A stretch of DNA of 64,000 bases, taken from positions 34,266,862 through 34,330,861 of the forward strand of contig CM049307.1 in assembly GCA_026874595.1 (NCBI GenBank), read 5' to 3'. This DNA comes from Sipunculus nudus. Taxonomy: Eukaryota; Annelida; Sipuncula; Golfingiida; Sipunculidae. The position numbers and the translations under genes are program-made. Below, piece after piece: positions 36,838 through 48,899 of this stretch (the stretch's first letter is position 1; the number at the start of each line of letters is the position of its first letter). The notes under the pieces are model-generated. The model made no database searches. It was not told the DNA's origin and saw nothing but the letters and a program-made list of their open reading frames with translations.

Positions 36838-37140
36838 TCAATGATGAAGTCGTGCCCATGTTGTTTATCGAAAGAAAAAAAAACATTCTCTCGCAAAATT
36901 CGTCTACTCAGTATATGCCTCACGTGTGCTTCTTTGTTTGATTTCTTAAATAGCATTATTTTCCATTCTTTGCCGCATGTTTTTATGGGAGGGGGTTTCC
37001 TGGAGAATCCTAGCACAAGTGATCTTCATATAATGAACAAAACTCCCTGGAAAATGCAGGATAAAAATATGCGACATTCAGTCCCTACCAGCTTATAACA
37101 AAAATATTTATCAGACAGAACCGTCGATGAAGTTTACTAG
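36838..37140 (+). repeat. Paralogous segment, block 3 copy A
   Basis: Collinear with ~48900-49205: CATTCTCTCGCAAAATTCGTC, GATTTCTTAAATAGCAT, GGGTTTCCTGGAGAATCCTAG, ATCTTCATATAATG and AATATGCGACATTCAGTCCC each have a clear counterpart. Confidence 0.75.
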
Positions 37141-38937
37141 AAGACTTTTATCTAGTTTGGTTATATATGTTAGAATGTTTTCCCCCGGCAGCATCAATGT
37201 ATATTGAGCATAAGCTCGGACATGGCCACCAAATTATATTATATAACGAAACCTATAAAAATCCAGTCTTGATTCGAACTTAGTTCTTGTTCATAAAAGC
37301 ACAATGTTAAATTGCACTGAAGTATTTTTGTCGTTTTCATGTTACGCCATTCTCAGCCAGCCGGCTTCACTAGATGACATACGATTTTAAACCTTTTGTT
37401 TCTTCCCGTCTTCTTCTGTAGCTGTGAAATCAACATCCTTGAGACGTCATCGCTATCCTTGAAAATTCAATCTGTGCTCTGCTGTCATTTTGTATTTGAC
37501 TGATATTATCTTAACATCAAAGAATTTTTTCAACATCCCTTTGCACTAATGATAGGTTTAAAGCAATGGATATGAATTGAACTAATTAATTGATAACACG
37601 GGACTCTTATCACACTGTGTGCGGCTTTTAACTTTGTTCTATAGCTTTTGTCTAAATTTCTTACAGAATTTTGCAAACATTTTTTTTAAACTTCCGTCAA
37701 GTTGGATTCAACATTCTTTAAGACAGCAATAACATCAAAACAACTTCATTATTGTCACAAGGAAACTTATTAATTGATGATAAGGTAATCTGAGGACTTT
37801 TTGTTCTGTACATATTTATAAATATTTGAGATATGTATGGTAATCATAAATAAATAATTCGTGGAAACATTACCTTAGACAGGAATAAATTGATAGCTGG
37901 CTCTATGTAGACTGAGGGATGTATTTCGGGTGCTAAATTTTCATATTTGGTCAAGTATAAATCATATAGCAAATATGCAAATTATTAAGTTCCTTGCATG
38001 TTTATGTATGTGGTGTTATTTACGAACTTCCCCAGAATATCTTTGTTTGTCTCTCTATATATGATTTTTAAAAGAATTTTAATAACATTAAATTTTGTGG
38101 AGAGTGGCCCATGGGCCAATTAACATTTGATTAAATATTTATGGTTAGTGTTAAATCGGGTAGATCGGAATATTGATTCAGATTTTAGCTGCGATATGCT
38201 CCCTTTGAGTGCTTAATGAGTCTGATTATTTTGGTCTATACATGTCAATTATAATATAGATTAAGACACATTTTGATGTACAGCACCATTACCAGGGACC
38301 TTTGTACAATAGCACGCCCAGTATCTCTACGATTATCTGTCCATAAATAAGTAAAAGTAGATTTCACCAGTGCAATACTTAGAATGTTTCTCAATAAATC
38401 CAAAGGAGTTTCAAATTATTTTTCGAGGATGATATCATAGCGCCACCGGCTTGTTATCAACTGATTGTGTTATAAGGCAGAAAGCAGTTAGTAACTCTGA
38501 ATCAGGGCATCCATCTCCGGATTCCTACCGGTATGTTACTGGGTTGGCTGTTTTGTAAATTTATATATATATATATATATACATATGTATATGAGAGAGA
38601 GAAAGAGAGAGAGAAAGAATTTTTAAAAATTTATAATATTTAAACAGGACATTTAGAGACTTTTTTCCACAAAAAATATGTGGGTTTTCTGGTCCACAAA
38701 CACTGTTCTCTTACATGTCTTAACTTAAAGCAGCTAAACATTGAGGGGTTCAATATTTTTAGTACATGTGTTTATATATTTCCCCAAATTAAGAATATAA
38801 ACTTTCAATTGTTTGCAGCCTGTTGATGTTATGATCAAAATGCCATTCCACATTTATAACTTACAAAATATAATTCAAATGTTATGCTCGGGGTAAAATA
38901 ATAAATATTGAAGTCTTATATTAAAGCTTGCATTTTA
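37141..38937. other. No gene recognised
   Basis: AT-rich, featureless apart from a short (TA)n run at 38563-38580 followed by a GA-rich stretch to 38618. Confidence 0.5.
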
Positions 38938-39012
38938 TCCGGCTTTTGTGGTCTTGGCAGCGCACAGGACTCGGACACCAGAGCACAGATCGTGAGTTCG
39001 AGTAGAGAAGCC
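38938..39012 (+). mobile_element. tRNA-derived SINE fragment
   Basis: TCCGGCTTTTGTGG...GGCAGCGCACAGGACTC... then GATCGTGAGTTCGAGT (B-box-like, 38996-39003). The same landmarks occur at the start of the SINE at 41936. Only the tRNA-like head is recognisable. Confidence 0.55.
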
Positions 39013-39119
39013 ATTGGATTTTTTGCACGGTCGACTCTTTCTATTAAATCTGATTTGGTATGTCCCCACAGTTCACATCTATACATTATATTGGCACTAC
39101 AGTGCTATCAAATAGCATA

Positions 39120-39600
39120 AAAACTTGGTTTATTGTTAGATTGTTCTGCTGATTTAAGTTCTTGATTTCTTGAACTGCCTTTACTGCCTGCAGAACTTGT
39201 TGCTCTGTCCCATGCCATGACAATATAGAAGTAAAGGTAATGCCTAAATATCAACACTAAAAAAAACAAGATTTACTGGTTTACCTTTAAAATACTATTT
39301 TTTTTTTTGTTTTCTTAATAAAACCGCATCTCATTAAAACAATGATTTTGGTTTTGTGTAGATTTATTTTTATGCCATATCTGCAACAAAAATTGTAACT
39401 GATTAATTTGTTTTGTAGTCTTCCTACTGTACCTCCAAAATTTACAATGTAAATTACAATGTAAGTACACCCCCCCCCCCCCCCCGCTCTGTGCAAACTG
39501 AACAAATAATCTGTTATTCCAGTCATATTTTACTTCATTTTTGAGTACATTGATTTTAAAAGTGTAAGTATTCACTAAATTCAAGGAATCAAAGGGCTTG
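39120..39600 (-). pseudogene. LINE RT relic, same family as 102-1762
   Basis: Minus-strand pieces match the LINE at the window start: GGTVGRLQNKLISYNFC against GDTVGRLQQQINLLHNFC; INLHKTKIIVLMRCG against LNTDKTKIMVFRKGG; YLGITFTSILSW (39170-39230 region) against YLGITFSTKLSW; QAVKAVQEIK against QANKAVCMIK. Several frameshifts, and a 17-base C-run (39470-39486) where the FADD region should be, leave only scraps. Confidence 0.8.
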
Positions 39601-40090
39601 CCAAGGACCTCCCTGAATTCTACAACAGTTATTATAAGTTTTGTATCCTATGTTACTGTCTGGATGCTCAGAGTCATGTTCTGCCTGTAGCTCGCAGGAT
39701 ATTGGGCAAATTGAGCTATTTCCAGATTTCCAATGGGATATGCCAAGAATAGTACAATACAGGTCACAGTGACTTTATTTCATATTTCAACGGACATTTG
39801 CCCATGGTTTCCCTAAATTTGACATATGAAGATTCTAGGCCTAACAGTTACAATTTGTGCCCCGCCTTACCGTCTGGGTGCTCAAATCATGTTTTTTGCC
39901 CATAGCTCGCAGAATACAAATTAGCATGACCTTATTTCAGGTGTTCAAGGAGATTTGCCAAGGACCTCCTTGGTTGTTATGTTAGAACTTTCAGGGTCAA
40001 ACTGTTACGAATTGTGCTCTGTTCACGTCCAGATGACGAACAAACGGTGATTGCTATAGCTCAGATGACTAAGAGTCAGCTAAAAATGAC
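39600..40090 (+). repeat. ~155-bp satellite family, forward block
   Basis: Three diverged units with TTGCCAAGGACCTCC (39599 and 39956), AGATTCTAGGCCTAA, TTGTGCCCCG, and CATAGCTCGCAGAATA landmarks. It ends in GTGATTGCTATAGCTCAGATG...GTCAGCT, like the end of the 54.4 kb array. Confidence 0.8.
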
Positions 40091-41321
40091 CCCCCCCCCC
40101 ACCCAAAAAAAGAGCAAATTGTCTCACCTGCTGCGTATTAATTTATAAATTATCTCAAGGCATGCTATTCCTAGTATACAGTATGTGCAACAAATTATTC
40201 ATCTGTCACAGGCGTAATGTTGTGAAATCTTTAAATATGAAAAAAGGTTATCTTCGTTATAGTAGCTCCATCTGTCGTCTTTGGGATAAAACTTAACTGG
40301 TATTCAAGTGCAAAATAGTGAATGGGAAGGATAAGCTAGTTAGTAGAACTTGAGAAGGATGAACATATTTCCTCATATATAAGTGAACATTGATGGCCCG
40401 TTACTAAGTAACCCCCCTCGCATATTTCCAGCCTTTAGCATCACACCCGACCGCATGCAGTTAAATCTTTAGATGAACTTAGTCATCTGCCAAAATGAGT
40501 AGTACCTTCCTGTAATAAGTTCGTATTGCTGAATACAAAAGTTTCAAAGCAAAAAATCCCGGCTTGCAGCTCAGTATCCATATAGTATGATACATTCAGC
40601 CTGATTGGTTCTTTTCAATGTATCAAGACCGCATGGCCGAATTGAAAGTACGACATTGTGCCTGCATGTTAACTTGTAACAATGAAAGGAAGATGAAGAG
40701 TTTCTCATGAATCAAAATTAATGGATTTCTTACTGCTGGTCATCATCTTGATTTATGGTGGTAGTTCAAGACGGTATATTTTTTTTCGCCACTGATTGCG
40801 CCCGATGACAGTTTATTTATACTGTGTAAAGGCATGCGGAAATAGTTTCAGAACGTAATCATCGCATATACTGTTATATCTTAGAAGAGAAAACTGTATT
40901 GATGTATAACTAATAAGCCAAGTAAAAAATCAGCTCGAGGAATGGAGCTCCATTCCAATTCCGTAGAATGGTGGCAGTGTTTCCAGGTATATTTAATGAC
41001 CTTTTCACATACCAGGTATATTTCGCTCTAAAACAATTTGCTTACACCTGCACACATGTGAAGACAAAGCATGCACAAGGCGTGACCAGTACCATACACA
41101 AAAACGTAGTACGTATACGCAACCTTGTATCCGTACCGCGCAACTTCAAATTGTTAGTTTCCCTGTCTGGGGAGTGGTCACTCATACTCAAAATCGAACA
41201 TCTTGTCAAGCAACCTTGTAATAAACAGGTACAAATGGACTGTGTTTACTCACACACAATCCCATAACAAAGTGTAAAAGGGTGAACTGTTGACAGCTAA
41301 TCGGTTGGTCGGGAGGGTTTT
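40091..41321. other. No gene recognised
   Basis: C-run at 40089-40100. The 99-codon plus frame 40968-41267 has no recognised domain; a short stretch of it (AAATGGACTGTGTTTAC, ~41234) resembles DNA at ~51251, hinting at a shared dispersed repeat. Confidence 0.4.
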
Positions 41322-41525
41322 CAGAAGCGGATCTAGGGGGGGGGGGGGTCCAGGGGGTCCGGACCCTCTCCCCTATTTCATCAGATACAACGTTTTTTAA
41401 GGGCTTTAGACAAAATTTTGCTGCCTGGTCCCCCCTTTTTCGGACCTGAGGACCTTTTTTTAGGGTTTTCATTTGTCCTCCTGGGTTGGACCCCCCCCTT
41501 TTCCTAAATTGTGGACCCGTCCCTG
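41322..41525 (+). mobile_element. GCGGATCC MITE, copy C (204 bp)
   Basis: Starts CAGAAGCGGATCTAGG; the right end reverse-complements to CAGGGACGGGTCCACA. Perfect 5-bp flanking repeat GTTTT (41317-41321, 41526-41530). Same length as copy A and, in opposite orientation, the same interior order of GGTCC, AGGGTTTT and GGTTGGA blocks. Confidence 0.87.
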
Positions 41526-41935
41526 GTTTTGCTAGGAAACTATTGAGCTCCCTCAAAAAGCGTGAGGTTTATTACACAAATTATTGCAAATGTTTATGTC
41601 CCTTGTAAGTGTGTTTGCTCAGAACATTTACATTCAAATGACACTTATTCTAGACGTTACACGTTATAAAAAAAGAAATTATTGAGTATATATTGTATAC
41701 ATTTTAACAAGTAAGAATATACAATAGAAGTACATTATAAAGTCACATGAGGCAATATTTTTTTCTCTCTCTGTCTCTCTCTCTTACCTTCCTCTGAAAT
41801 AGCATCTTATATAATATAAATCAATATATTATATTTGATAATCACTATACTGCGAATTTAACGCTATATTTTCATACAATTTAATTATATGTATATTTAT
41901 ATATATATATATATGTTATATATTTTATGTTGAAC

Positions 41936-42250
41936 CGGCTTCTCAGGCTCAGGGGTAAAGCACAGGACTCAAAGCCGGGAGATCGTGTGTTCGAATCTAA
42001 GCCGAGGCGGTAAAATTTTTAACGTTCGGCCCTTACCCAGGGTGAGCGCTCTGCAGGCTTAATGGGAAGGCCGTACTCAACGGCTGCGTTTTACTTACAA
42101 ACGAGTGCGCCTTGCGGAGGTTCCTCGAGGGTATGACCCAGCTAGCTATGGGGACTATTACGCACCCAGGGCCCGCTGGTGCAGTAGTCACCGGGCCTGG
42201 TTGACACCAGGATATAAAATGAGAGATAGTGTGTGATACTGCCCTGTTAC
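41936..42250 (+). mobile_element. tRNA-derived SINE
   Basis: Head with A-box-like GGCTCAGGGGT (41946-41956) and B-box GTTCGAATC (41989-41997), spaced as in a tRNA gene. It is followed by a ~240 bp body (AGGGTGAGCGCTCTGCAGG, GGAAGGCCGTACTCAACGG) of higher GC than its surroundings. It does not fold as a complete tRNA by eye: the 5' and 3' acceptor halves do not pair well. The right boundary is uncertain. Confidence 0.65.
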
Positions 42251-42499
42251 GTAGTCCGAAACCGGAAAGGAATTCTGCAGATGTACATATACGTAGTTAG
42301 ACTGGCCCAGTCAATGAAATGGCTCTGACAGAGATATCAAACGGCTCTCTATGTGTCGCACTTAGTGTCGGTACTGCTACCAAGCGGCAACAATTTGGGC
42401 CGTACCGGACAGTCAGCGCCACACTTCACCGCCTCGCTGAATTTAGGTCTTTCCCAGTGACTCATTTTTTTTAAAACAACATCAGTAACCGCCTATTGT

Positions 42500-42503
<4 letters not shown>

Positions 42504-42566
<63 letters not shown>
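42504..42566. repeat. (TA)n microsatellite
   Basis: About 31 TA dinucleotides, the longest in the window. Confidence 0.96.
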
Positions 42567-42568
<2 letters not shown>

Positions 42569-42569
42569 C

Positions 42570-43436
42570 CATTTTATCAAGTCTTAATATGTTTAGGTCC
42601 TCGGCTATCTGAGTACGGCCAGATTTTTAACACTTTGTAAAACTCTCAGCCTCAGTGAGTCAGGGTGTCACTATTTATCAGGCTTAACGCAGCAGGCAGG
42701 TTTTAAAATTTGTCTCCAGCTCTGCCAATCCGCGTGAAATATTCAGGTCCATACGCGATGAATTGTTATTCATGTACCGGCTGACAGAAACGATCACGAC
42801 GTTCAGCGTGTTTGCTACTAAACAGTGGAAAACTTTCATGTGTAACTTGAACACTAAAAAATACACAGTACAAAATCGATGCGACATTGTCTACAATACA
42901 CTTGAATTTGCCCATGGACCGTATTTTCCAACAGCAGAGATATATCCATGGACGAAGGTGCATGATTTCAGTGCGAATGTTACCAAGCGGGTTGAGCTGT
43001 CTATTGCCTATGGGACGCTGTTAGCCTTTTCATAGCAACGATGCCATTCACAGGAGGCCAGGCGGCCTGATATGCTAATGCGAGGGAATCGTCAGGAGCC
43101 TTGTGAAGCCCTAATATGCAAATATCAGGGATTCTCCATACGGACTTTACAGGGCTTTAGTGATAAGAGCTAGAACTGAGTTACGTCGCATCTATCGGTA
43201 CATGGAATCACGTTTCATTTGAAGCATTTTAGCAGTAAATGTCAATACACTAAAGCCGAGGCAGGGCTAACACGTAGTTGGGCCAATTGCACTTAATCTG
43301 TACATGACAATGTCTGAGGTTAGTCATGCAGTTCATAATTAAGAATAGCATAAAAGGATGCAGACAGTATCATCCATCACTTTTTAGTTGACAGAAAAGA
43401 TGTTTTTATCCACTTGCAGCAAATTATGGGCCATTT
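42570..43436. other. No gene recognised
   Basis: Overlapping frames on both strands (42684-43035) without a known domain. The portion 43180-43270 (ATCTATCGGTACATGGAATC, ACGTTTCATTT) resembles 58270-58365. Confidence 0.4.
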
Positions 43437-44401
43437 TGTCCCACCCGTAACAAGTCCACAGTAAAACCCATACATTTTATAACCATGCAGACCTTAATAA
43501 TCAGCTGTATATCAGCTGTATACATGCTGCTGAATGAATTTAAAAATTGTAGTGGATTGCATTTTGGGTTACATTGACCAGAATAGAAGTGAGATTAATA
43601 TTTCATATGTGTGTGGGGTACATGGAACTCGAACAAATCAGAATCAAGTGTTTCATCCAAAAAGGTTGATATCATCAATTATAACTGTCCCACCCGTAAC
43701 AGTGTATTAGCACTATATGAAATCACAGACAGGATAAACCTTTAACCTTTCTGCAAAAACAAGCACAAACCTAACTGTAGTGTCATGCCTAACTTGTTTG
43801 CCTGTCCTCTGATTTTATTATACAGGATATCAAAGATACATCTTTTGTCCCACCCGTAACGTGTCCCTCCCATAACATGTGCCACCCGTAACAAGGCAAA
43901 GACTATTGCTTGCTGCAGATTAAATATGATTCATCAACTCCTTTCATGTTAACATCGATGGTATTTTCTTCGACTCAACTAGGTTTGTGACTTTTTTTAT
44001 TGTCTTATTCATGTATACATTTGATATTATGTTTATATTAATTAAAATTGTATTTCTATCAAATTTGTCTCACCCGTAACGCTTTTTATCTAAACATATT
44101 TAATACAAAGACCATTGAGCTGATTTTATTCTACATATCAGGTGTCTCATTGCCCCAGGTGCATGCAAGTTGAAAAAAGTTCCCATCAAGTAAAACCTAG
44201 CACCAGCAAGGTGGAACATTGTGTGTTATACGGTTAGGACAGATTATGATGACTTTGTAATATTGATTTATCATTGTCTAACCACAGAGGAACGTGGGAG
44301 CTGGGAGATGTCTGAGATAATTATATCAGAATATATAAATGTATAAAAGATAAATAATCAAGATTTCTTTTACAATAAATTTTTGTGTCACGGGCGGGAC
44401 A
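43437..44401. repeat. Interspersed 15-bp motif cluster, TGTCCCACCCGTAAC
   Basis: Exact copies at 43437-43451, 43686-43700 and 43846-43860. Near copies are at 43862-43876 (TGTCCCTCCCATAAC), 43878-43892 (TGTGCCACCCGTAAC) and 44066-44080 (TGTCTCACCCGTAAC). An inverted near copy lies at 44387-44401. The intervening 160-250 bp are not obviously repeated. Confidence 0.9.
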
Positions 44402-44777
44402 TAAATGTACAGAAATATCGCAATTTGTCCAAATTAGTTAGCAAGATTCACATTTATTTATGTATGGTGCTGGCGTAGATATCCATCAATGCAAGAAGAC
44501 TGTAACGATAATAGATCTATATCAATGAGTTTACATTACAAAGAAGACTACAAAATGAAAGCGCACACGTCCACCTGTAATTACAAATGAAGACTACAAA
44601 GTAAAATTAAACACGCCCACCTGTAGCTTTGATATTCACAGAGTAAACGTAAACAACTATCAGACACGGCCGATTGTTAAGAGGATGTTGGTGGGGGTAA
44701 TGAGCTTACAGAAACTCAACTAATAACCACGCGCTCAGCACAACAACACCACAGGGCAAAACTCGAATGGTATGTCG
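44402..44777. other. No gene recognised
   Basis: Contains two short similar stretches, GAAGACTACAAAATGAAA and GAAGACTACAAAGTAAAA (~44540 and ~44589), each followed by ACACGyCCACCTGTA. Confidence 0.5.
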
Positions 44778-45319
44778 CAGTGATGTGGTCGAGTCCACAC
44801 CATCAGTGACCAAGTGCTAGTCAAAGTCCAGGCCACTCGAGTCCAAGTCCGAGTCCAGACTACTCGAGTCCAAGTCTGAGTCCGCCTTCTTCGAATCATT
44901 TGGAACCCTAGTCAAATCCGAGTCCAGTACTAATATTCTTATTAAAAGAAATTTATAAGGAAACTTGCGATAAACATTGAAATTTTATTTTAGTTTACAA
45001 GTGTCAATTACATGAAATTTCAGTTAAGTTTAGCCCCCGATGTATGTTTAGTCTTACTTGTTTTAATTTACTATAAGTAGTTCACCCATGTGTGCAATCG
45101 CTGTATAGTTTATGTGACAGTTTTCTTTTCGACTGGACTCGAGACGGACTCGGCCTGATTTCTCGAGTCCTTACATCCGGGTCCGAGTACAAGTCCGAGT
45201 CCAAGTTTGAATCCAAGTCCTTAAAAAGGTGCATGGACTCGAGTCAAAATCTGAGTCCTTAAAAAGTGGACTTGAGTGCGGACTGGAGTTGAAGTCCGGA
45301 CTGGAGTCCTACATCACTG
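44778..45319. mobile_element. hAT-like MITE with GAGTCC repeats (542 bp)
   Basis: Begins CAGTGATGTGGTCGAGTCC; the right end reverse-complements to CAGTGATGTAGGACTCCAG. Flanking octamers GTATGTCG and GTCTGTTG match at 6 of 8 positions, consistent with the 8-bp duplications of hAT elements. Subterminal regions are packed with GAGTCC/AAGTCC hexamers facing inward from both ends, as is common for transposase-binding arrays. No coding capacity. Confidence 0.8.
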
Positions 45320-47019
45320 GTCTGTTGAGTCAATCAACTGTTCAAGGATCCGCACTGGCCACTCCTGGAGGGCCCTATATACTATGCATATAGCATAAAT
45401 GTTTTGGGGAAGTGACACGAGCCCAAGGCTCCTCTCTTGACCAACACACACCACATTGGCTTTTTTTTTTAGAAAGGGAAACTGACTTTGTGCTTGAACC
45501 GATACAGTTTGAACTTCCTAAATTGTCATATCTCCCCGGAAAATGTTTTCGTCACACAAGAAAAATTTAACTATGATTTTTTTGTTTAAACAGCTGTTTC
45601 TCGTGGCCAGTTATATTGTGACATTGTCTATGATCATAAGAGGAATCGGAAACAAAATGATGCGGCGAGAATATCCTAGTCGTTAAATTTATACATGATG
45701 GCTTCATCTCATTACAAGAAACTGGAAGCAAAAGGATACAATCCGTTTTTGGCCGGAAGCGTGCACTCGGACTTAAATTCTTGCTCGCCATGGAGTACGA
45801 ATCTCGTGGGGGTCAATAATGTAATAAAAATAATATCAAATATGTCATTCATTAAACAATCAAAAGTGAAGAAGGCCAGTTAGATATACTCATAGGGGAT
45901 CACAGAATTACTATATATTTGGACCAAATAATATAATATATATGGAACCTTTTTAAATTATTTTTTCCTAACAGACCGACACTATAGAAAATGATAACAA
46001 AACTACACGCTTAGTGATTAAAACAATGTACGGAAAATCAGTTTTTAGAAAAAAATGAGAGGTAAACCAGTTGAGCACGGTTAGTCTCTGCATATGATTT
46101 CAGACTTTATAACCATCTCATATCACCAGGATATGAGGAGAAGCAAAAATCCAAATACTCTACTTAGCAAAGATTTCCCCCATTAGGACATGCTACTGGA
46201 TAGATTATTTATTAGTTCATTACTAACTTTTTTGTGCAATCAGGGAGTATCATACGCAATTAGAGACGTGGTAACACAGGGCAATTACTATAAATGTGTT
46301 ACTCAGAAATATCAGAGGACCGAGCTAATAGAAGCTTAATTATTGTCTAAGTAATTGAAGAATAAAAAAAGAAAGTAATCTTAATCAGAGAGTAGATATT
46401 ACACATTTATGGACTACTTTAAACTGTTTTAGACACCTGTCCATAAATTTCAGTTTAAAGCATGGATGGGATTTTGCAAGATAATATGAAGGAATAAGTT
46501 GCAAAAATACCAAAAATTACAACGACAATAACACTGTATATCAATATGCTGAACATTTATTATAGAAAGAAAAAATTGAATTTTGTAAGAAGTAGAATGT
46601 TATACAGAGCGCTATTACACGCAGTAGATTTCATAAGCATCATTGAGACAAACCTCAAAATATTTTCTTTACCTTGAAAAAAAATATAAACAATACTATT
46701 AACAATTAGATTTGTATATTATAATTTCATGGTAGACTATATATTCAGAGAAAAATATTTACCAAAAACGTACACGTGACCTAAAACGGATCCAGTCAGC
46801 AATGTTTACGGTGCTTCGTATTGGACCCATAAAAACATATTTTTATCTCGTTCACACGAGATACTATTGTGTGACCATGCGATGATGATCTCTAGATAAA
46901 TATAAAAAAAATATATAGTTAGACCTATATCTTAAATCCGTCAGGCATGTTTCTTTACACTGGATAAAGATTACGGTCAATAATTTGTATGCATATGGAG
47001 CGGGCTTAATATGCTGAGA
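45320..47019. other. No gene recognised
   Basis: AT-rich. Short opposed frames at 45567-45883 have no family signature. Confidence 0.5.
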
Positions 47020-47712
47020 CACTCACGGGCCATGTTTGATCAGAGAATGTGTGAGTGGTAAGGGGACGGGGGGGAGGGGGTGGGGGGCGAGTTATAGTTT
47101 GGATAAAACATGTGCTACACTAAATTTTCATAATGTGAAAATAAAAAGTGAGGGGGAGTGTCTCCATGCTCCCCCTTTCCCCTCCAGCCTATAATGAAGT
47201 GCCAGGGCTTACACCTTTTATTGTGAGCTTTTTCCTTGAGACATAACACAAAGATTGAAGATTTTCCGGGAAATAAAATATAAACAAGGGTTTCAATTTA
47301 TTTCATATGTTTAATAGACAAGGGTGTGTATCACCCCTTAACCTTACGTTAAAATCAGTAACCCTAGACAAACCCAATGACGTTTTCCCATAATACAAAA
47401 AAATGACAAGTTAAACAAAGGCAATGAAATCTTGAACCAACCCAACGAAGGCCGCTCCCAAATATAACTCAAAGCATTCGGCGTAAACACTCATACAACA
47501 AAAATACATGCAAACAACTTACGTTGCATTAACGCTCTGACATACCACAGATATCAGACCACAGACATTCTTGTCCAAATGAGCGCTTAAGCAAGCATGG
47601 CATACTTACGCATACGCCCGCGATATTTATCGCATGGGAACGAGATACTTTCGCGTTTGAACGAGATAGTTATCGCGCGAATACGCGACACTTTCGCGTG
47701 GGAACGAGCAAA
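47020..47712 (+). repeat. Paralogous segment, block 1 copy B
   Basis: Counterpart of 30835-31815, with CACGGGCCATGTTTGATCAGAGAAT at its start, CATGTGCTACACTAAATTTTCAT, and AAATCAGTAACCCTAGACAAACCC. It ends in a short TATCGCG array (47625-47710). Roughly 300 bp shorter than copy A because the internal tandem units are fewer. Confidence 0.75.
47625..47710. repeat. TATCGCGTGGGAACGAGATA array, copy B
   Basis: Four imperfect units matching the motif at 31645-31812. Confidence 0.8.
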
Positions 47713-48027
47713 TAATTTAAAAATTATTATCTGTGTATCCTAAACAAGCCACCGTATATTCTTGATACGTACAGAGATAAATTATCCAAAGCTTACAGAT
47801 CTGAAGGAGAGATAATTATTTTCGGTAATAACAGTTTTCACTCTCTAGACAAGAAGTTAGACTCCGCTTTAAAATAGGGGCACTTTCCCGTTGTGTTAAG
47901 AAGGGGTACAGTTACCATTGATACATATTTCTATGAATTTCTATAGGTGTTTTACATTCATAAATATCAGTCCACGATAACCAAAGTTTTATATATCCTG
48001 TAAAATTATAGGTTGTTTGATAAAAAA

Positions 48028-48395
48028 ATCTATATAATAAATACGCAGTTGGGATTTTCTCCACAACCGTTCACTTACTTTCGCTCTGGTTTGGCCTTCT
48101 AAATTTGGCTCACGAACCGTCGGTGGGCTCTTCTGGGACAAGCTTGTTTTATTTTGCTAGAATATTTCCTATTAAGCTGCATAATCAAATAATATATCCC
48201 CCATAAGTGTCCTTATTTCTTTTGTGCTTCACCATCCTCCACGCCTGTCATGTTTTACAGGAGGCGCCTTCGTGACATTCCTGCAGTTTAAGCTCACCGA
48301 ACCGTTGGACCATGGCCAGAGAGCGTGTGCTGCAAGAGCCGGGCGTTTTCGTGCAACAGGCGGTCACTCTGGTCCACTATAATCCCCATTGATGC
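48028..48395 (+). repeat. Paralogous segment, block 2 copy B (no LTR)
   Basis: TCTATATAATAAATACGCAGTTGGG runs straight into TTCACTTACTTTCGCTCTGG without interruption, giving the empty-site state for the LTR at 34650-35395. Continues through TTGTTTTATTTTGC, TTATTTCTTTTGTGCTTC and CAGGAGGCGCCTTC. Confidence 0.8.
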
Positions 48396-48899
48396 CTCAT
48401 CTCACTTAAGAATTTAACTCTCTCAAAAGGCAGTTAGGCTGAAGTTAATTCCTTGCCACAGACTTTCGCCCGAAGATGTAAACCTACCTTTTACCTGGGA
48501 GCGATGTCAATTTTCGATCAGACCTGCTTAGTTCATGACAATCAACAAAGCTCAGGACAAACGTGTATTACTATAAGAACAGGTAAACTTTAGGCTGTCT
48601 TTTCACATGGGCAACTATACGTAACAATAATGCGTGCAAGAACCTTCAGCCACATACATATGTTCATTAGCATTCCTATTGCTACCATCAACTTAAATAT
48701 CATTTTTCGTGGTGCCTCTATTCTTCTTAAATATCATTTTTTTCGTGGTGCCTCTAAGCTTCAATTTATACCAAGAATCTGTCATTAACTCTTATTTTGC
48801 AATAGTCATATAATTTCTTCAAATTATTTTAACAGTAAATGCCTTTTATATACAGTCGTTATATTCATTATATCGTCATCAAGCCATCAATGATAATGT
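48396..48899. other. Spacer in copy B, no gene seen
   Basis: Contains a local duplication of AAATATCATTTTTCGTGGTGCCTCT (48694 and 48728). No coding evidence. Confidence 0.5.

Noticed and set aside
36527-36844. Lysine/glycine/arginine-rich frame as a nuclear protein
   Set aside because: It is the purine tract of a MITE translated and then continues through a TA array.
41936-42010. Possible functional tRNA gene
   Set aside because: A and B boxes are present, but the acceptor ends do not pair and a long SINE-like body follows; a relative head occurs at 38938.
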